Assembly (NCBI RefSeq): GCF_040372165.1
Contig: NZ_BAABWG010000001.1
Location: forward strand, 620,001-684,000
DNA: 64,000 bases
From: Hydrogenophaga sp040372165
GTDB taxonomy: Bacteria; Pseudomonadota; Gammaproteobacteria; Burkholderiales; Burkholderiaceae_C
Reading direction: 5' to 3'
Shown: piece by piece, positions 19,058 to 27,946 of the stretch
How the letters are laid out: every line of letters starts with the position of its first letter
Position numbering within the stretch: the first letter of the stretch is position 1
Notes under the pieces: generated by a model
Told to the model about the DNA's origin: nothing
Seen by the model: the letters and a program-made list of their open reading frames with translations, nothing else
The model's database searches: none
Position numbers and translations under genes: made by a program

Positions 19058-19140
19058 TTCTCCAGCTGGGCGCACCCGGGCTTTGAGTCCTGGCTGCGTC
19101 TGCAGCGCCACTTTGGATCGAGTTGTGCTGAAACCATGCA

Positions 19141-19168
19141 AAAAAAGGGCGGTATACCGCCCTTTTTT
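19141..19168. terminator. Terminator after tig
   Basis: AAAAAAGGGCGG (19141-19152) and CCGCCCTTTTTT (19157-19168) form a perfect 12-bp inverted repeat with a TATA loop; the T tract ends transcription of tig. Confidence 0.92.
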
Positions 19169-19297
19169 GCATCAGATGACCTGTTTTTTCGCGATTTCGG
19201 CCACAGATACTGGATTCCCAATCCCACTTGCCGATAAGGGGGGATTGGGTTGGTTACAGTAGTGCCATCAACCCAATTTTCAAACGGAGATAAAAGA

Positions 19298-19921
19298 ATG
19301 AGCGCAATGGATATCCAGGGCCTGGGCATGGTGCCCATGGTCATTGAGCAGTCAGGTCGAGGAGAGCGCGCTTACGACATCTACTCCCGATTACTCAAGG
19401 AGCGCGTGGTTTTCCTCGTTGGCCCGGTCAATGACCAGTCGGCCAACCTGGTCGTGGCGCAGATGCTGTTCCTCGAGAGCGAAAACCCGGACAAAGACAT
19501 CTCCCTCTACATCAACTCTCCCGGCGGCTCGGTCAGTGCAGGCATGGCGATTTTCGACACCATGAACTTCATCAAGCCGGATGTCTCGACGCTTTGCATC
19601 GGCATGGCGGCCAGCATGGGAGCATTCCTGCTGTCGGCCGGTACCAAGGGCAAGCGCTTTGCTTTGCCCAACTCCAAGGTGATGATCCACCAGCCGCTGG
19701 GCGGAGCGCAAGGTCAGGCGACCGAGATCGAAATCCATGCCCGCGAAATCCTGAAAACCCGCGAGCAGTTGAACAAGATCCTGGCCGAGAACACCGGTCA
19801 GCCGCTGGAAAAAATCGAGCGCGACACTGAGCGCGACTACTACCTCTCTGCTGCGGAGTCTGCCGAGTACGGTCTGATCGACAAGGTGATCGACAAACGC
19901 AGCGGAGCCGAATCGAGCTGA
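19298..19921 (+). CDS. clpP: ATP-dependent Clp protease proteolytic subunit
   Basis: Serine peptidase that forms the 14-subunit barrel degrading proteins delivered by ClpX or ClpA. It has 207 residues. The catalytic triad is visible: Ser in MAASMGAFLL, His in MIHQPLGG, and Asp in ERDTERDYYLS. The start at 19298 (MSAMDIQGLGMVPMVIEQ) follows GGAGATAAAAGA; the open frame extends upstream to 19250 without a better start. clpX follows 157 bases later. Confidence 0.96.
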   Translation: MSAMDIQGLGMVPMVIEQSGRGERAYDIYSRLLKERVVFLVGPVNDQSANLVVAQMLFLESENPDKDISLYINSPGGSVSAGMAIFDTMNFIKPDVSTLCIGMAASMGAFLLSAGTKGKRFALPNSKVMIHQPLGGAQGQATEIEIHAREILKTREQLNKILAENTGQPLEKIERDTERDYYLSAAESAEYGLIDKVIDKRSGAESS

Positions 19922-20078
19922 TGGGCTTGAGTACCTGACGCCCTCAGGTAATGAGAAAGCACCATTTTTTGTGTGGGCAAATGAAGGAAAGGGGTGCTTT
20001 TCCCGCGTTTGGCCCATCGATGGCATGAACTATCATTGCCTTAACCACTATTTATGAATTGTCAGAGACAGCATCCAC

Positions 20079-21344
20079 ATGGGCGACAAAAAATCAGCTT
20101 CAGGTGAAAAGGCGCTGTATTGCTCCTTTTGTGGCAAGAGCCAGCATGAAGTCAAGAAGTTGATTGCCGGTCCTTCGGTTTTCATCTGCGACGAGTGCAT
20201 TGACCTGTGCAACGACATCATCCGTGACGAATTGCCAGGGCTGGAAGCCGTCAAGACCGCTGGCGAGGAGTTGCCTACGCCTGCGGAGCTCAAGTCCAAC
20301 CTGGACAACTATGTGATCGGACAGGAGGCCGCCAAGCGCGCCTTGTCCGTGGCGGTCTACAACCACTACAAGCGGCTTCGCCACAAGCAGGGCGCACGGA
20401 AGGAAGATGTCGAGCTCGCCAAGAGCAACATTCTCCTCATAGGTCCCACCGGGTCGGGCAAGACTTTGTTGGCCCAGACCATGGCCCGCATGCTCAATGT
20501 GCCTTTCGTCATGGCCGATGCGACGACCCTGACGGAAGCCGGCTACGTGGGTGAGGACGTCGAGAACATTGTTGCCAAGCTGCTCCAGAGCTGCAATTAC
20601 GATGTCGAGCGTGCCCAGCAGGGCATTGTCTACATCGACGAAATCGACAAGATCACCCGTAAGGCAGACAACCCGTCGATCACCCGGGACGTCTCTGGCG
20701 AGGGTGTTCAGCAAGCCTTGCTCAAACTGGTCGAGGGAACCATGGCCTCTGTGCCGCCGCAGGGCGGGCGCAAGCACCCCAACCAGGATTTCCTGCAAGT
20801 GGACACGACCAACATCCTGTTCATCTGTGGTGGTGCGTTTGCCGGGCTGGAGAAGATCATCGAGAACCGGACCGAAGCCTCTGGCATCGGTTTTGGCGCC
20901 ACGGTCAAGAGCAAACAGCAACGCAGCCTGACTGAAACCTTCAAGGACGTCGAACCAGAAGACCTGGTCAAGTACGGCCTGATCCCCGAGCTGGTTGGCC
21001 GGGTGCCCGTGCTGGCAACGCTGGCCGAACTCTCGGAGGAAGCGCTGGTCGAGATCCTGACGCAGCCCAAGAACGCTGTGGTCAAGCAGTTCTCGCAGCT
21101 CTTGTCCATGGAAGGCGTCGAGCTGGAAGTCCGTCCGGCAGCGCTGAAGGCGATCGCTCGCAAGGCGTTGCTGCGCAAGACGGGCGCTCGTGGTCTGCGC
21201 TCCATTCTGGAGAACGCATTGATCGACACGATGTTCGAGCTTCCCAGCCTGAGCAATGTGGAGAAAGTGGTGGTCGACGAATCCACCATCGATGAAAACA
21301 AGGCACCGCTACTGGTTTATCAGGAAGCGGCCAAAAAAGCCTGA
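20079..21344 (+). CDS. clpX: Clp protease ATP-binding subunit ClpX
   Basis: AAA+ unfoldase that recognises tagged substrates and feeds ClpP. It has 421 residues. The N-terminal zinc-binding domain has four Cys (CSFCGKSQ and CDECIDLC). Walker A is GPTGSGKTLLAQTMARML, Walker B is IVYIDEIDKI, and the arginine-finger region and the ClpP-docking loop containing GFGA are present. It lies between clpP and lon, all on the same strand. Confidence 0.97.
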   Translation: MGDKKSASGEKALYCSFCGKSQHEVKKLIAGPSVFICDECIDLCNDIIRDELPGLEAVKTAGEELPTPAELKSNLDNYVIGQEAAKRALSVAVYNHYKRLRHKQGARKEDVELAKSNILLIGPTGSGKTLLAQTMARMLNVPFVMADATTLTEAGYVGEDVENIVAKLLQSCNYDVERAQQGIVYIDEIDKITRKADNPSITRDVSGEGVQQALLKLVEGTMASVPPQGGRKHPNQDFLQVDTTNILFICGGAFAGLEKIIENRTEASGIGFGATVKSKQQRSLTETFKDVEPEDLVKYGLIPELVGRVPVLATLAELSEEALVEILTQPKNAVVKQFSQLLSMEGVELEVRPAALKAIARKALLRKTGARGLRSILENALIDTMFELPSLSNVEKVVVDESTIDENKAPLLVYQEAAKKA

Positions 21345-21443
21345 AGGGCGCAAGCCGATTAGCCTTTGGGTAGGTCTGAGGGCGTCAGGGTGGTTGATTT
21401 TCACTCTCTGGCCCCCAGCTACCTGTTTTGATGAGGTAAAGCA

Positions 21444-23870
21444 ATGTCTGGTCAAACCCCCTTGCCAAGCACTCCGGTGGAATTGCCGTTGCTCCCATTG
21501 CGGGACGTGGTGGTGTTCCCCCATATGGTCATTCCGCTGTTTGTGGGCCGGCCAAAGAGCATCAAGGCGCTGGAATCTGCCATGGAGTCGGAGCGCCGGA
21601 TCATGCTGGTCGCCCAGAAAGCAGCGGCGAAGGATGAGCCCACGGCCGAAGACATGTTCGAAATGGGGTGTGTCGCGACCATTCTCCAGCTGCTCAAACT
21701 TCCAGACGGAACCGTCAAGGTGCTGGTTGAAGGTGTTCAGCGTGCCAAAGTGCTGGGTATCAGCGAGAACGAACAGCATTTCCTCGCCAATGTTGCGCCG
21801 ACCGATCCCGCCCGGGAGCAGCGCGAAACGCAGGCAACTGAAGTGGAAGCGCTGCGCCGCGCAGTGATGCAGCAGTTTGACCAATACGTCAAACTCAACA
21901 AGAAGATTCCATCCGAGATCCTGACCTCGATCTCCAGCATTGATGATGCTGGCCGCCTGGCAGACACGATCGCAGCGCATTTGCCGCTGAAGCTCGAGTC
22001 CAAACAGGTCGTGCTCGACCTCGATCCGGTGACCAAGCGACTGGAGAACCTCTTCGAGCAACTCGAGCGCGAAGTCGACATCCTCAACGTCGACAAAAAG
22101 ATCCGCGGACGGGTCAAGCGCCAGATGGAGAAGAACCAGCGCGACTTCTATCTCAACGAGCAGGTCAAGGCGATCCAGAAAGAGCTCGGCGAAGGAGAAG
22201 AGGGCGCCGACATCGAGGAGATCGAGAAAAAGATCAAAGCTGCCCGCATGCCGGCCGATGCCCGCAAGAAGGTGGAAGCCGAGCTCAAGAAGCTCAAACT
22301 GATGTCACCCATGTCGGCCGAGGCCACGGTGGTGCGCAACTACATCGACGTGCTGGTGGGTTTGCCGTGGCGCAAGAAGACCAAGATCAAGCATGACCTT
22401 GGCCATGCCGAGGAAGTGTTGAACGCCGATCACTATGGGCTGGAGAAGGTCAAGGACCGCATTCTCGAGTACCTGGCTGTGCAACAGCGCGTTGAAAAGG
22501 TCAAAGCGCCAATCCTCTGCCTTGTCGGGCCTCCAGGCGTTGGCAAGACGTCTCTTGGCCAGTCGGTGGCGAAGGCCACCGGGCGCAAGTACGTGCGCAT
22601 GGCTCTGGGAGGGATGCGTGACGAGGCCGAGATCCGTGGGCACCGTCGTACCTACATTGGTGCCATGCCCGGCAAGGTGCTTCAAAGCCTGAACAAGGTT
22701 GGCACACGCAATCCGCTTTTCCTGCTTGACGAGATCGACAAGCTGGGAACGGATTTCCGTGGCGACCCGTCCAGCGCATTGCTGGAGGTGCTGGACCCGG
22801 AGCAAAACCACACCTTCGCTGATCACTACGTGGAAGTCGACTTTGACCTTTCTGATGTGATGTTCGTGGCCACCTCCAACTCCATGAACATTCCGCCGGC
22901 ATTGCTGGACCGCATGGAGGTGATTCGCCTCTCGGGTTATACCGAGGACGAGAAGACCAACATCGCAGTGCGCTACCTGTTGCCCAAGCAGCTGAAGAAC
23001 AACGGCATCAAGGAGGGTGAGCTGGAAGTGAGCGAAGAGGCCGTGCGGGATGTGGTGCGCTACTACACGCGTGAGGCTGGTGTGCGTTCGCTTGAGCGTG
23101 AGCTGTCCAAGATTTGCCGCAAGGTGGTCAAAGGCCTTTTGCTGAAAAACTATGAGCCAACGGTGAAAGTCACTGCGGAGAACCTCTCGGAGTTCCTCGG
23201 CGTGCGCAAGTACACCTATGGCCGTGCTGAAGCAGAGAACCAGGTCGGTCAGGTCGTGGGTCTTGCGTGGACGGAAGTCGGTGGTGACCTGCTCACCATT
23301 GAGGCCGCGCTCATGCCCGGCAAAGGCAATGTGACGCGAACCGGCCAGCTCGGCGACGTGATGAAAGAGTCGGTCGAGGCTGCCCGTACCGTCGTGCGCA
23401 GTCGCGCCAGCGTACTGGGCATCAAGGACGAGACCTTCGAGAAGCGCGACATCCATATTCACGTGCCTGATGGAGCCACGCCGAAAGATGGCCCGAGTGC
23501 CGGCATCGCCATGACAACCTCCATGGTCTCTGCAATGACCGGAATTCCGGTCCGTGCCGACGTCGCCATGACTGGCGAGATTACCTTGAGGGGTGAGGTG
23601 ACGGCTATCGGCGGACTCAAGGAAAAGTTGCTCGCTGCGCTTCGCGGTGGCATCAAGACGGTGGTGATTCCGGAAGAGAACGTCAAGGATCTGGCGGAGA
23701 TTCCCGAGAACGTGAAGAGTGGGCTTGAAATCGTGCCGGTGAAATGGATCGACAAAGTGTTGGCCATTGCACTCGAGCGTCAACCCGTCCCCTTGACCGA
23801 AGAGGAAGTGGAAGCTCAGATCAAGGCTCGTCGCTCGTCGGGGCCATCCCCAGATCCGCTGACACATTAA
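21444..23870 (+). CDS. lon: ATP-dependent protease Lon
   Basis: Cytoplasmic AAA+ serine protease (LonA type) that removes misfolded and regulatory proteins. It has 808 residues. The N-terminal substrate-recognition domain spans about 10-205, the coiled region 210-300, the ATPase at about 355-500 has Walker A GPPGVGKTSLGQSVAKA and Walker B FLLDEIDKL, and the C-terminal protease domain has the catalytic Ser in PKDGPSAGIAM and the catalytic Lys in GGLKEKLLAALRGGIKTV. It is full length and starts about 100 bases after clpX. Confidence 0.97.
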   Translation: MSGQTPLPSTPVELPLLPLRDVVVFPHMVIPLFVGRPKSIKALESAMESERRIMLVAQKAAAKDEPTAEDMFEMGCVATILQLLKLPDGTVKVLVEGVQRAKVLGISENEQHFLANVAPTDPAREQRETQATEVEALRRAVMQQFDQYVKLNKKIPSEILTSISSIDDAGRLADTIAAHLPLKLESKQVVLDLDPVTKRLENLFEQLEREVDILNVDKKIRGRVKRQMEKNQRDFYLNEQVKAIQKELGEGEEGADIEEIEKKIKAARMPADARKKVEAELKKLKLMSPMSAEATVVRNYIDVLVGLPWRKKTKIKHDLGHAEEVLNADHYGLEKVKDRILEYLAVQQRVEKVKAPILCLVGPPGVGKTSLGQSVAKATGRKYVRMALGGMRDEAEIRGHRRTYIGAMPGKVLQSLNKVGTRNPLFLLDEIDKLGTDFRGDPSSALLEVLDPEQNHTFADHYVEVDFDLSDVMFVATSNSMNIPPALLDRMEVIRLSGYTEDEKTNIAVRYLLPKQLKNNGIKEGELEVSEEAVRDVVRYYTREAGVRSLERELSKICRKVVKGLLLKNYEPTVKVTAENLSEFLGVRKYTYGRAEAENQVGQVVGLAWTEVGGDLLTIEAALMPGKGNVTRTGQLGDVMKESVEAARTVVRSRASVLGIKDETFEKRDIHIHVPDGATPKDGPSAGIAMTTSMVSAMTGIPVRADVAMTGEITLRGEVTAIGGLKEKLLAALRGGIKTVVIPEENVKDLAEIPENVKSGLEIVPVKWIDKVLAIALERQPVPLTEEEVEAQIKARRSSGPSPDPLTH

Positions 23871-23895
23871 AAAAGTCGAAATTTTTTTGGGGGAC

Positions 23896-23925
23896 TTGAA
23901 AACACGGCTTTTTTTGTTGTAGAAT
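23896..23925 (+). promoter_or_regulatory. Sigma-70 promoter for the tRNA-Gly/Cys/Leu cluster
   Basis: TTGAAA (23896-23901) and TAGAAT (23920-23925) are separated by 18 bases and end about 40 bases before tRNA-Gly. The spacer contains a T run. Confidence 0.65.
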
Positions 23926-23965
23926 TTCAGCTTCTGAGGACGACGACAAGAACTCTTCAGGAAAT

Positions 23966-24041
23966 GCGGGAATAGCTCAGTTGGTAGAGCGCAACCTTGC
24001 CAAGGTTGAGGTCGCGAGTTCGAACCTCGTTTCCCGCTCCA
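23966..24041 (+). tRNA. tRNA-Gly(GCC)
   Basis: 76 bases with encoded CCA. Acceptor GCGGGAA pairs with TTCCCGC. The anticodon stem CAACC/GGTTG encloses TTGCCAA, giving anticodon GCC. The T arm contains GTTCGAAC. Confidence 0.96.
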
Positions 24042-24049
24042 CACATCCG

Positions 24050-24080
24050 AAAAAGGGAAGCAAGCCGCTTCCCTTTTTTT
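24050..24080. terminator. Terminator-like hairpin after tRNA-Gly
   Basis: GGGAAGC (24055-24061) pairs with GCTTCCC (24067-24073) around AAGCC, followed by seven T. It lies between tRNA-Gly and tRNA-Cys, so it may only partly stop read-through. Confidence 0.8.
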
Positions 24081-24128
24081 CCATCGGGTGCTGCACAATA
24101 TGTGCGGTAGATCGGTGAATCGCATAGC

Positions 24129-24202
24129 GGCGCGATAGCAAAGCGGTTATGCAACGGATTGCAAATCCGTCTAGCCCGGTTCGACTCCGGGTCGCGCCTC
24201 CA
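24129..24202 (+). tRNA. tRNA-Cys(GCA)
   Basis: 74 bases with encoded CCA. Acceptor GGCGCGA pairs with TCGCGCC. The anticodon stem ACGGA/TCCGT encloses TTGCAAA, giving anticodon GCA. Confidence 0.96.
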
Positions 24203-24211
24203 GCCTCTTGC

Positions 24212-24240
24212 AAGGCCCCGTTCGTCGGGGCCTTTTCTTT
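24212..24240 (+). terminator. Terminator after tRNA-Cys
   Basis: AAGGCCCCG and CGGGGCCTT form a 9-bp stem with loop TTCGT, followed by a T-rich tract. Confidence 0.88.
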
Positions 24241-24393
24241 TGTTTCATGCGGCCAGTGGCTCTTTGCGAAAATGCTCCGGAGCATTGTGCAAAATCGGGC
24301 ATGACGAACCTGCGACAATCGCACCATGACCTTCGGTGGTTGGTGGCGTGGGCAAGCTGCCCGTTCACACGCTGCTTTCACCATGCAGGTCAG

Positions 24394-24482
24394 GCCTCGA
24401 TGGTGAAATTGGTAGACACAGCGGACTTAAAATCCGCCGGCCGTAAAAGGTCGTACCGGTTCGATTCCGGTTCGAGGCACCA
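24394..24482 (+). tRNA. tRNA-Leu(TAA)
   Basis: 89 bases with encoded CCA. Acceptor GCCTCGA pairs with TCGAGGC. The anticodon stem GCGGA/TCCGC encloses CTTAAAA, giving anticodon TAA. A long variable arm fits class II tRNA-Leu. Confidence 0.96.
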
Positions 24483-24530
24483 CGTGCGGGCTTGCGGACC
24501 CGTGCCGAGCCGCTTTCTGAGTGAGATTGC

Positions 24531-25160
24531 ATGACACGATTCAACGCGCCATTCGAGATTCACGTGCATGGGGACGTTCCTTTGCGTGAAGACATCGCGT
24601 ACGAGCAGGTGGAAGAAGCGCTCAAGCCTCTCTGGCGCTATGCCGGTGCCTCGTCACTGGCTTCGGCTGCTGGCAGCCACTATGAGGATGAGCCTGGTAT
24701 CCGGATCGATGTGCAGGCCCATGTGCTTCACATGTGCTGGACGGTGACAGGCGACGATGACTTCCGCCAGGCCGTCGAAGAGACCTGCATGGGCATCAAT
24801 GATCTGGCGGCCTCAGGTGCTCCGATCGAGGTGTCTTTCTACGACGCCGAGTATGACGAGGACGACGAATCCAACCCCGCAGAAGCCAGAGATGACTTCA
24901 TGATGTGCTTTGTCGGGCCGACGCCCGCTGCCATCATGCAGATCCAGCGAGACCTGCTGGTTCAGGACGTGGTGGGTCTGATGGAGCGCCACTTCGAAAC
25001 CACCGAACTGACCGAGGTGGTCACGGCGATCGACAACCTGTTCACTCGCCGATTCGATGACCTGGTGAACTCCATGCAACTGGGCCGCCCACCGAGAGGA
25101 GGCCATGGCGGACCACCATCTGGCCACGGGGGGCCGCGCAAGCCTCGCCACTTGCACTGA
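24531..25160 (+). CDS. Conserved-looking acidic protein of unknown function with Gly/His-rich tail
   Basis: I do not recognise a characterised family. It has 209 residues and is cytoplasmic, with no signal or membrane segment. Residues 1-100 look globular (FEIHVHGDVPLREDIAYEQVEEALKPLW begins it; only part of that is motif-like). A very acidic loop near 105-120 (DAEYDEDDESNPAEARDD) follows. A second globular part ends with NLFTRRFDDLVNS, and the last 25 residues are Gly/Pro/His/Arg-rich (RGGHGGPPSGHGGPRKPRHLH). It lies between tRNA-Leu and a UMF1-type MFS gene. The tail could bind metal or RNA; this is inference. Confidence 0.75.
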   Translation: MTRFNAPFEIHVHGDVPLREDIAYEQVEEALKPLWRYAGASSLASAAGSHYEDEPGIRIDVQAHVLHMCWTVTGDDDFRQAVEETCMGINDLAASGAPIEVSFYDAEYDEDDESNPAEARDDFMMCFVGPTPAAIMQIQRDLLVQDVVGLMERHFETTELTEVVTAIDNLFTRRFDDLVNSMQLGRPPRGGHGGPPSGHGGPRKPRHLH

Positions 25161-25208
25161 TCGCAGAGCCAGCTGAGCGCTCAGGTCTTCCTTCCGGAGA
25201 TTCGCGTC

Positions 25209-26525
25209 ATGTCCTTGTTTGCCCAGGCACACCTCAATCCAGGTGTGCGAAAGCGCGAAGTGTTTGGCTGGGCCATGTACGACTTCGCGAACTCCGGCTA
25301 CACCACTGTCGTGCTGACAGCTGTGTTTGCCGCGTATTTTGTCGGTGGGGTGGCGGGCAATGCCGAATGGTCAACATTCGCCTGGACTTTGGCGCTAAGT
25401 GTTTCCAGCCTGATCGTCATGCTGACCGTTCCGGTCATTGGTACATGGGCGGACCAGCATGCAAGCAAGAAGCCGGTGCTGCTCCTGACCACTGTCGGCT
25501 GCGTCCTGGCAACCGCCGCGCTGGCCTGGGTCGGGCCGGGCGATGTCGCATTGGCGCTGGTGCTGGTGGTGCTGTCCAATACCTGCTTTGCGTGGGGGGA
25601 GTCCATCATTGCGGCTTTTCTTCCGGAGCTGGCCAAGGCTGACTCAATGGGAAAAGTCAGTGGCTGGGGATGGAGCTTCGGTTACCTGGGTGGCATGCTG
25701 TCTCTTGGCTTGTGCCTGGCCTATGTCCTCAAGGCTCAGGCCAATGATGTTCCTGCCGCCGAGTTCGTCCCCGTGACCATGCTGATCACTGCGGCCGTTT
25801 TTGCACTGGCTGCCGGTGTGACATTCGCATTGCTGCGCGAGCACGCCAAACCCAGTCTGCGTCAGGACGCCCGCAAGACCGGTTTGAGGGCCTCGTTTGC
25901 GCAGTTGCTGGAGACATTTCGCCGCGCGCGTTCCTACCCCGACTTCATGTGGCTGCTGGCTTGTACGGTGGCCTACCAGGGAGGGGTGGCCGTGACCATT
26001 GCGCTGGCGGCCATTTACGCGGAGCAGGTGATCGGGTTCGAGAAGCTCGAAACCATGGTGCTGATCTTCGTGCTCAACATCGCTGCAGCCCTGGGGGCCT
26101 TTGCCTTTGGCTACTGGCAGGACAGGATCGGCCACAAGCTGGCTCTGGGCAGTACTTTGGTGGGGTGGGTCGCCACCTGCATCATCGCTGCGCTGACCAC
26201 GACCAAAGGCGGCTTCTGGTGGGCGGCCGCGATCGCCGGCGTGTGCATGGGGGCCAGCCAGTCATCCGGGCGAGCCATGGCAGGCATGTTTGCTCCACCG
26301 AAGCAACTGGCCGAGTTCTACGGTTTGTGGACTTTCGCAGTGAGACTGGCCAGCATCATTGGCCCTTTGAGCTATGGTCTGATCACCTGGGCAACGGGCG
26401 GCAACCATCGCATTGCCATTGCTTCGACAGCGGTGTTGTTTGCTGCCGGTTTGCTGATTCTGCTGCCCGTGCAGATGGAGCGGGGCCGAGCCCGGGCTCT
26501 GGCGTCAGACCCTCTCCAACTGTAG
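25209..26525 (+). CDS. MFS transporter, UMF1/Atg22-like
   Basis: Inner-membrane permease of 438 residues with about twelve hydrophobic segments. The N-terminal REVFGWAMYDFANSGYTTV is the hallmark of the UMF1 (Atg22-like) branch of the major facilitator superfamily. Yeast Atg22 exports amino acids from the vacuole; the substrate of bacterial members is unknown. A cytoplasmic loop after helix 6 (KPSLRQDARKTGLRASF) splits the two halves. The start ATG at 25209 follows TTCCGGAG. It is convergent with the HhH gene that follows. Confidence 0.85.
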   Translation: MSLFAQAHLNPGVRKREVFGWAMYDFANSGYTTVVLTAVFAAYFVGGVAGNAEWSTFAWTLALSVSSLIVMLTVPVIGTWADQHASKKPVLLLTTVGCVLATAALAWVGPGDVALALVLVVLSNTCFAWGESIIAAFLPELAKADSMGKVSGWGWSFGYLGGMLSLGLCLAYVLKAQANDVPAAEFVPVTMLITAAVFALAAGVTFALLREHAKPSLRQDARKTGLRASFAQLLETFRRARSYPDFMWLLACTVAYQGGVAVTIALAAIYAEQVIGFEKLETMVLIFVLNIAAALGAFAFGYWQDRIGHKLALGSTLVGWVATCIIAALTTTKGGFWWAAAIAGVCMGASQSSGRAMAGMFAPPKQLAEFYGLWTFAVRLASIIGPLSYGLITWATGGNHRIAIASTAVLFAAGLLILLPVQMERGRARALASDPLQL

Positions 26526-26559
26526 GCAAATGCAGGCTGCAGGCAAGCCTGAAGCCTGC

Positions 26560-26970
26560 TCAGTACTCAAGCATCCGGGGCAAACCCTTGGCCTGCTGGA
26601 TCCAGCCCATGACTTCAGATTCGGTAGGCGTGCGGCGCACCAGCTTCTTGGTCTCGTTGAGCGTCGCCATCGTGCGCTGCAAATTCACTGCGTTGCGGCG
26701 GCGCAGCTCCGGCACGGTGTCCACGCCTGCTGCTTCGAGAAGCTCTGCATACTCTGAGCCGATGCCATTGACGCGATAGAGGTCGACCATATTGGCAAAC
26801 TTGAGGATCTGCCTTGGCGACAGGCCTGTCTTGCCGGCCAGGCTTTTGCGCAAAGCCGGGGTTCGCGTCTGTGCCAACAGTGCATCCGTGTTCTTCACGC
26901 CGACGTCGCGCAGCTTGCCTCCCACTGTGGGTCCGATTCCTTCTACATCTTCGATTGGCTTATTGGCCAT
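26560..26970 (-). CDS. Helix-hairpin-helix (DUF4332-like) protein
   Basis: Small protein of 136 residues. The opening IEDVEGIGPTVGGKLRDVGV is a helix-hairpin-helix of the type found in DUF4332 and RuvA-like domains, and a second such element appears at YRVNGIGSEYAELLEAAGV. Such domains usually bind DNA non-specifically or act as protein contacts; the role is unknown. It is a monocistron, convergent with the MFS gene, with about 150 bases of gene-free sequence before murI. Confidence 0.75.
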   Translation of the reverse strand: MANKPIEDVEGIGPTVGGKLRDVGVKNTDALLAQTRTPALRKSLAGKTGLSPRQILKFANMVDLYRVNGIGSEYAELLEAAGVDTVPELRRRNAVNLQRTMATLNETKKLVRRTPTESEVMGWIQQAKGLPRMLEY

Positions 26971-27127
26971 GACACGGCTCCTGTTCGTTGATGGTCCGAA
27001 TTCGGGTCACGGCCTGTACTTCACAGGGGCGACCACCCTGATCCAATGTACTGAATTTGAATGAGTTGCCTTGTAACAACTCGAAACGAAGCGGAGCGTC
27101 TTTTCCTGTCAGGGGCGAGCCACGGGG

Positions 27128-27946
27128 TTACCAGCGAAGTTGCTGTGCCGGAATGTCAAGCTGTAGCCAGCGCGAGGCTGCAGCGCTCAGCCGTTCTCCA
27201 GTGCCTGTGCTGTGCAGGGTCACCGTTGGCAGGGATGGTGACATGTCGAAGTCCGTCAAGCCCAGCACACTGCGAACGCGTCGAGCGACTGGCTGACCGT
27301 TTTCCAGAATCGTCACCCCAGGACCGCAGAGGGATGAGACCACGTCGCTGGCGAAAGGGTAGTGCGTACAGCCGAGCACCACGACGTCGACACCGTTTTC
27401 CTGCGCTGCAGACGGAGAGTGTGGGAGGCCGGCTGCATCGAGGTAGCGCTGCAGCATGGCACGCACGTCAAGGTCGCGCCCGTTCTCGATCGCATCGGCC
27501 AGCCCATTGCACGCCACACTGTGAATATGCACGTGTGGACTCGCGCTCTGGACCTGGTCACACAGCTTGCGGTATCGTTGACTGCCAACAGTACCGGCTG
27601 TGCCAAGCATCGCGATGTGCCCCGACCGGGTCAGCGCTGCTGCAGGTTTGATCGCGGGCTCTACGCCAATGAAAGGGAGATCAGGGTAGAGCAGCCGCAG
27701 CGAGTCGATCGCGTGTGCAGTGGCCGTGTTGCATGCCACCACCAGTGCATCTATGGGCGCTTCCTCTCTCAGCCTTTGCGTGATGAAGTGCGCCCGGTCA
27801 CGTATGACCGACTCGGGCTTTTCACCGTATGGCGCGAAGCCCGTATCTGCCACGTAGACATATTGGGCGTCAGGCACTTCGGCCATGAGCGCCTTGAGGA
27901 CGCTCAGGCCGCCGACACCGCTGTCATAGACGCCGATGGTTTTCAA
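27128..27946 (-). CDS. murI: Glutamate racemase
   Basis: Makes D-glutamate for peptidoglycan from L-glutamate, in the cytoplasm. It has 272 residues. The two catalytic Cys are in ACNTATAHAI and LGCTHYPF, and the N-terminal IGVYDSGVGGLSVL carries the conserved Asp-Ser. The start is TTG at 27946, which overlaps the fumarase stop (TTGA), so translation appears coupled to the upstream gene; an in-frame ATG at 28000 lies inside fum and is less likely because family proteins begin with the IGVFDSG stretch. Confidence 0.94.
   Translation of the reverse strand: MKTIGVYDSGVGGLSVLKALMAEVPDAQYVYVADTGFAPYGEKPESVIRDRAHFITQRLREEAPIDALVVACNTATAHAIDSLRLLYPDLPFIGVEPAIKPAAALTRSGHIAMLGTAGTVGSQRYRKLCDQVQSASPHVHIHSVACNGLADAIENGRDLDVRAMLQRYLDAAGLPHSPSAAQENGVDVVVLGCTHYPFASDVVSSLCGPGVTILENGQPVARRVRSVLGLTDFDMSPSLPTVTLHSTGTGERLSAAASRWLQLDIPAQQLRW

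Noticed and set aside
22305..24125. A 606-residue open frame antisense to lon and the tRNA-Gly region
   Set aside because: It runs across tRNA-Gly and the lon coding strand, has no family resemblance, and reflects codon bias of lon.
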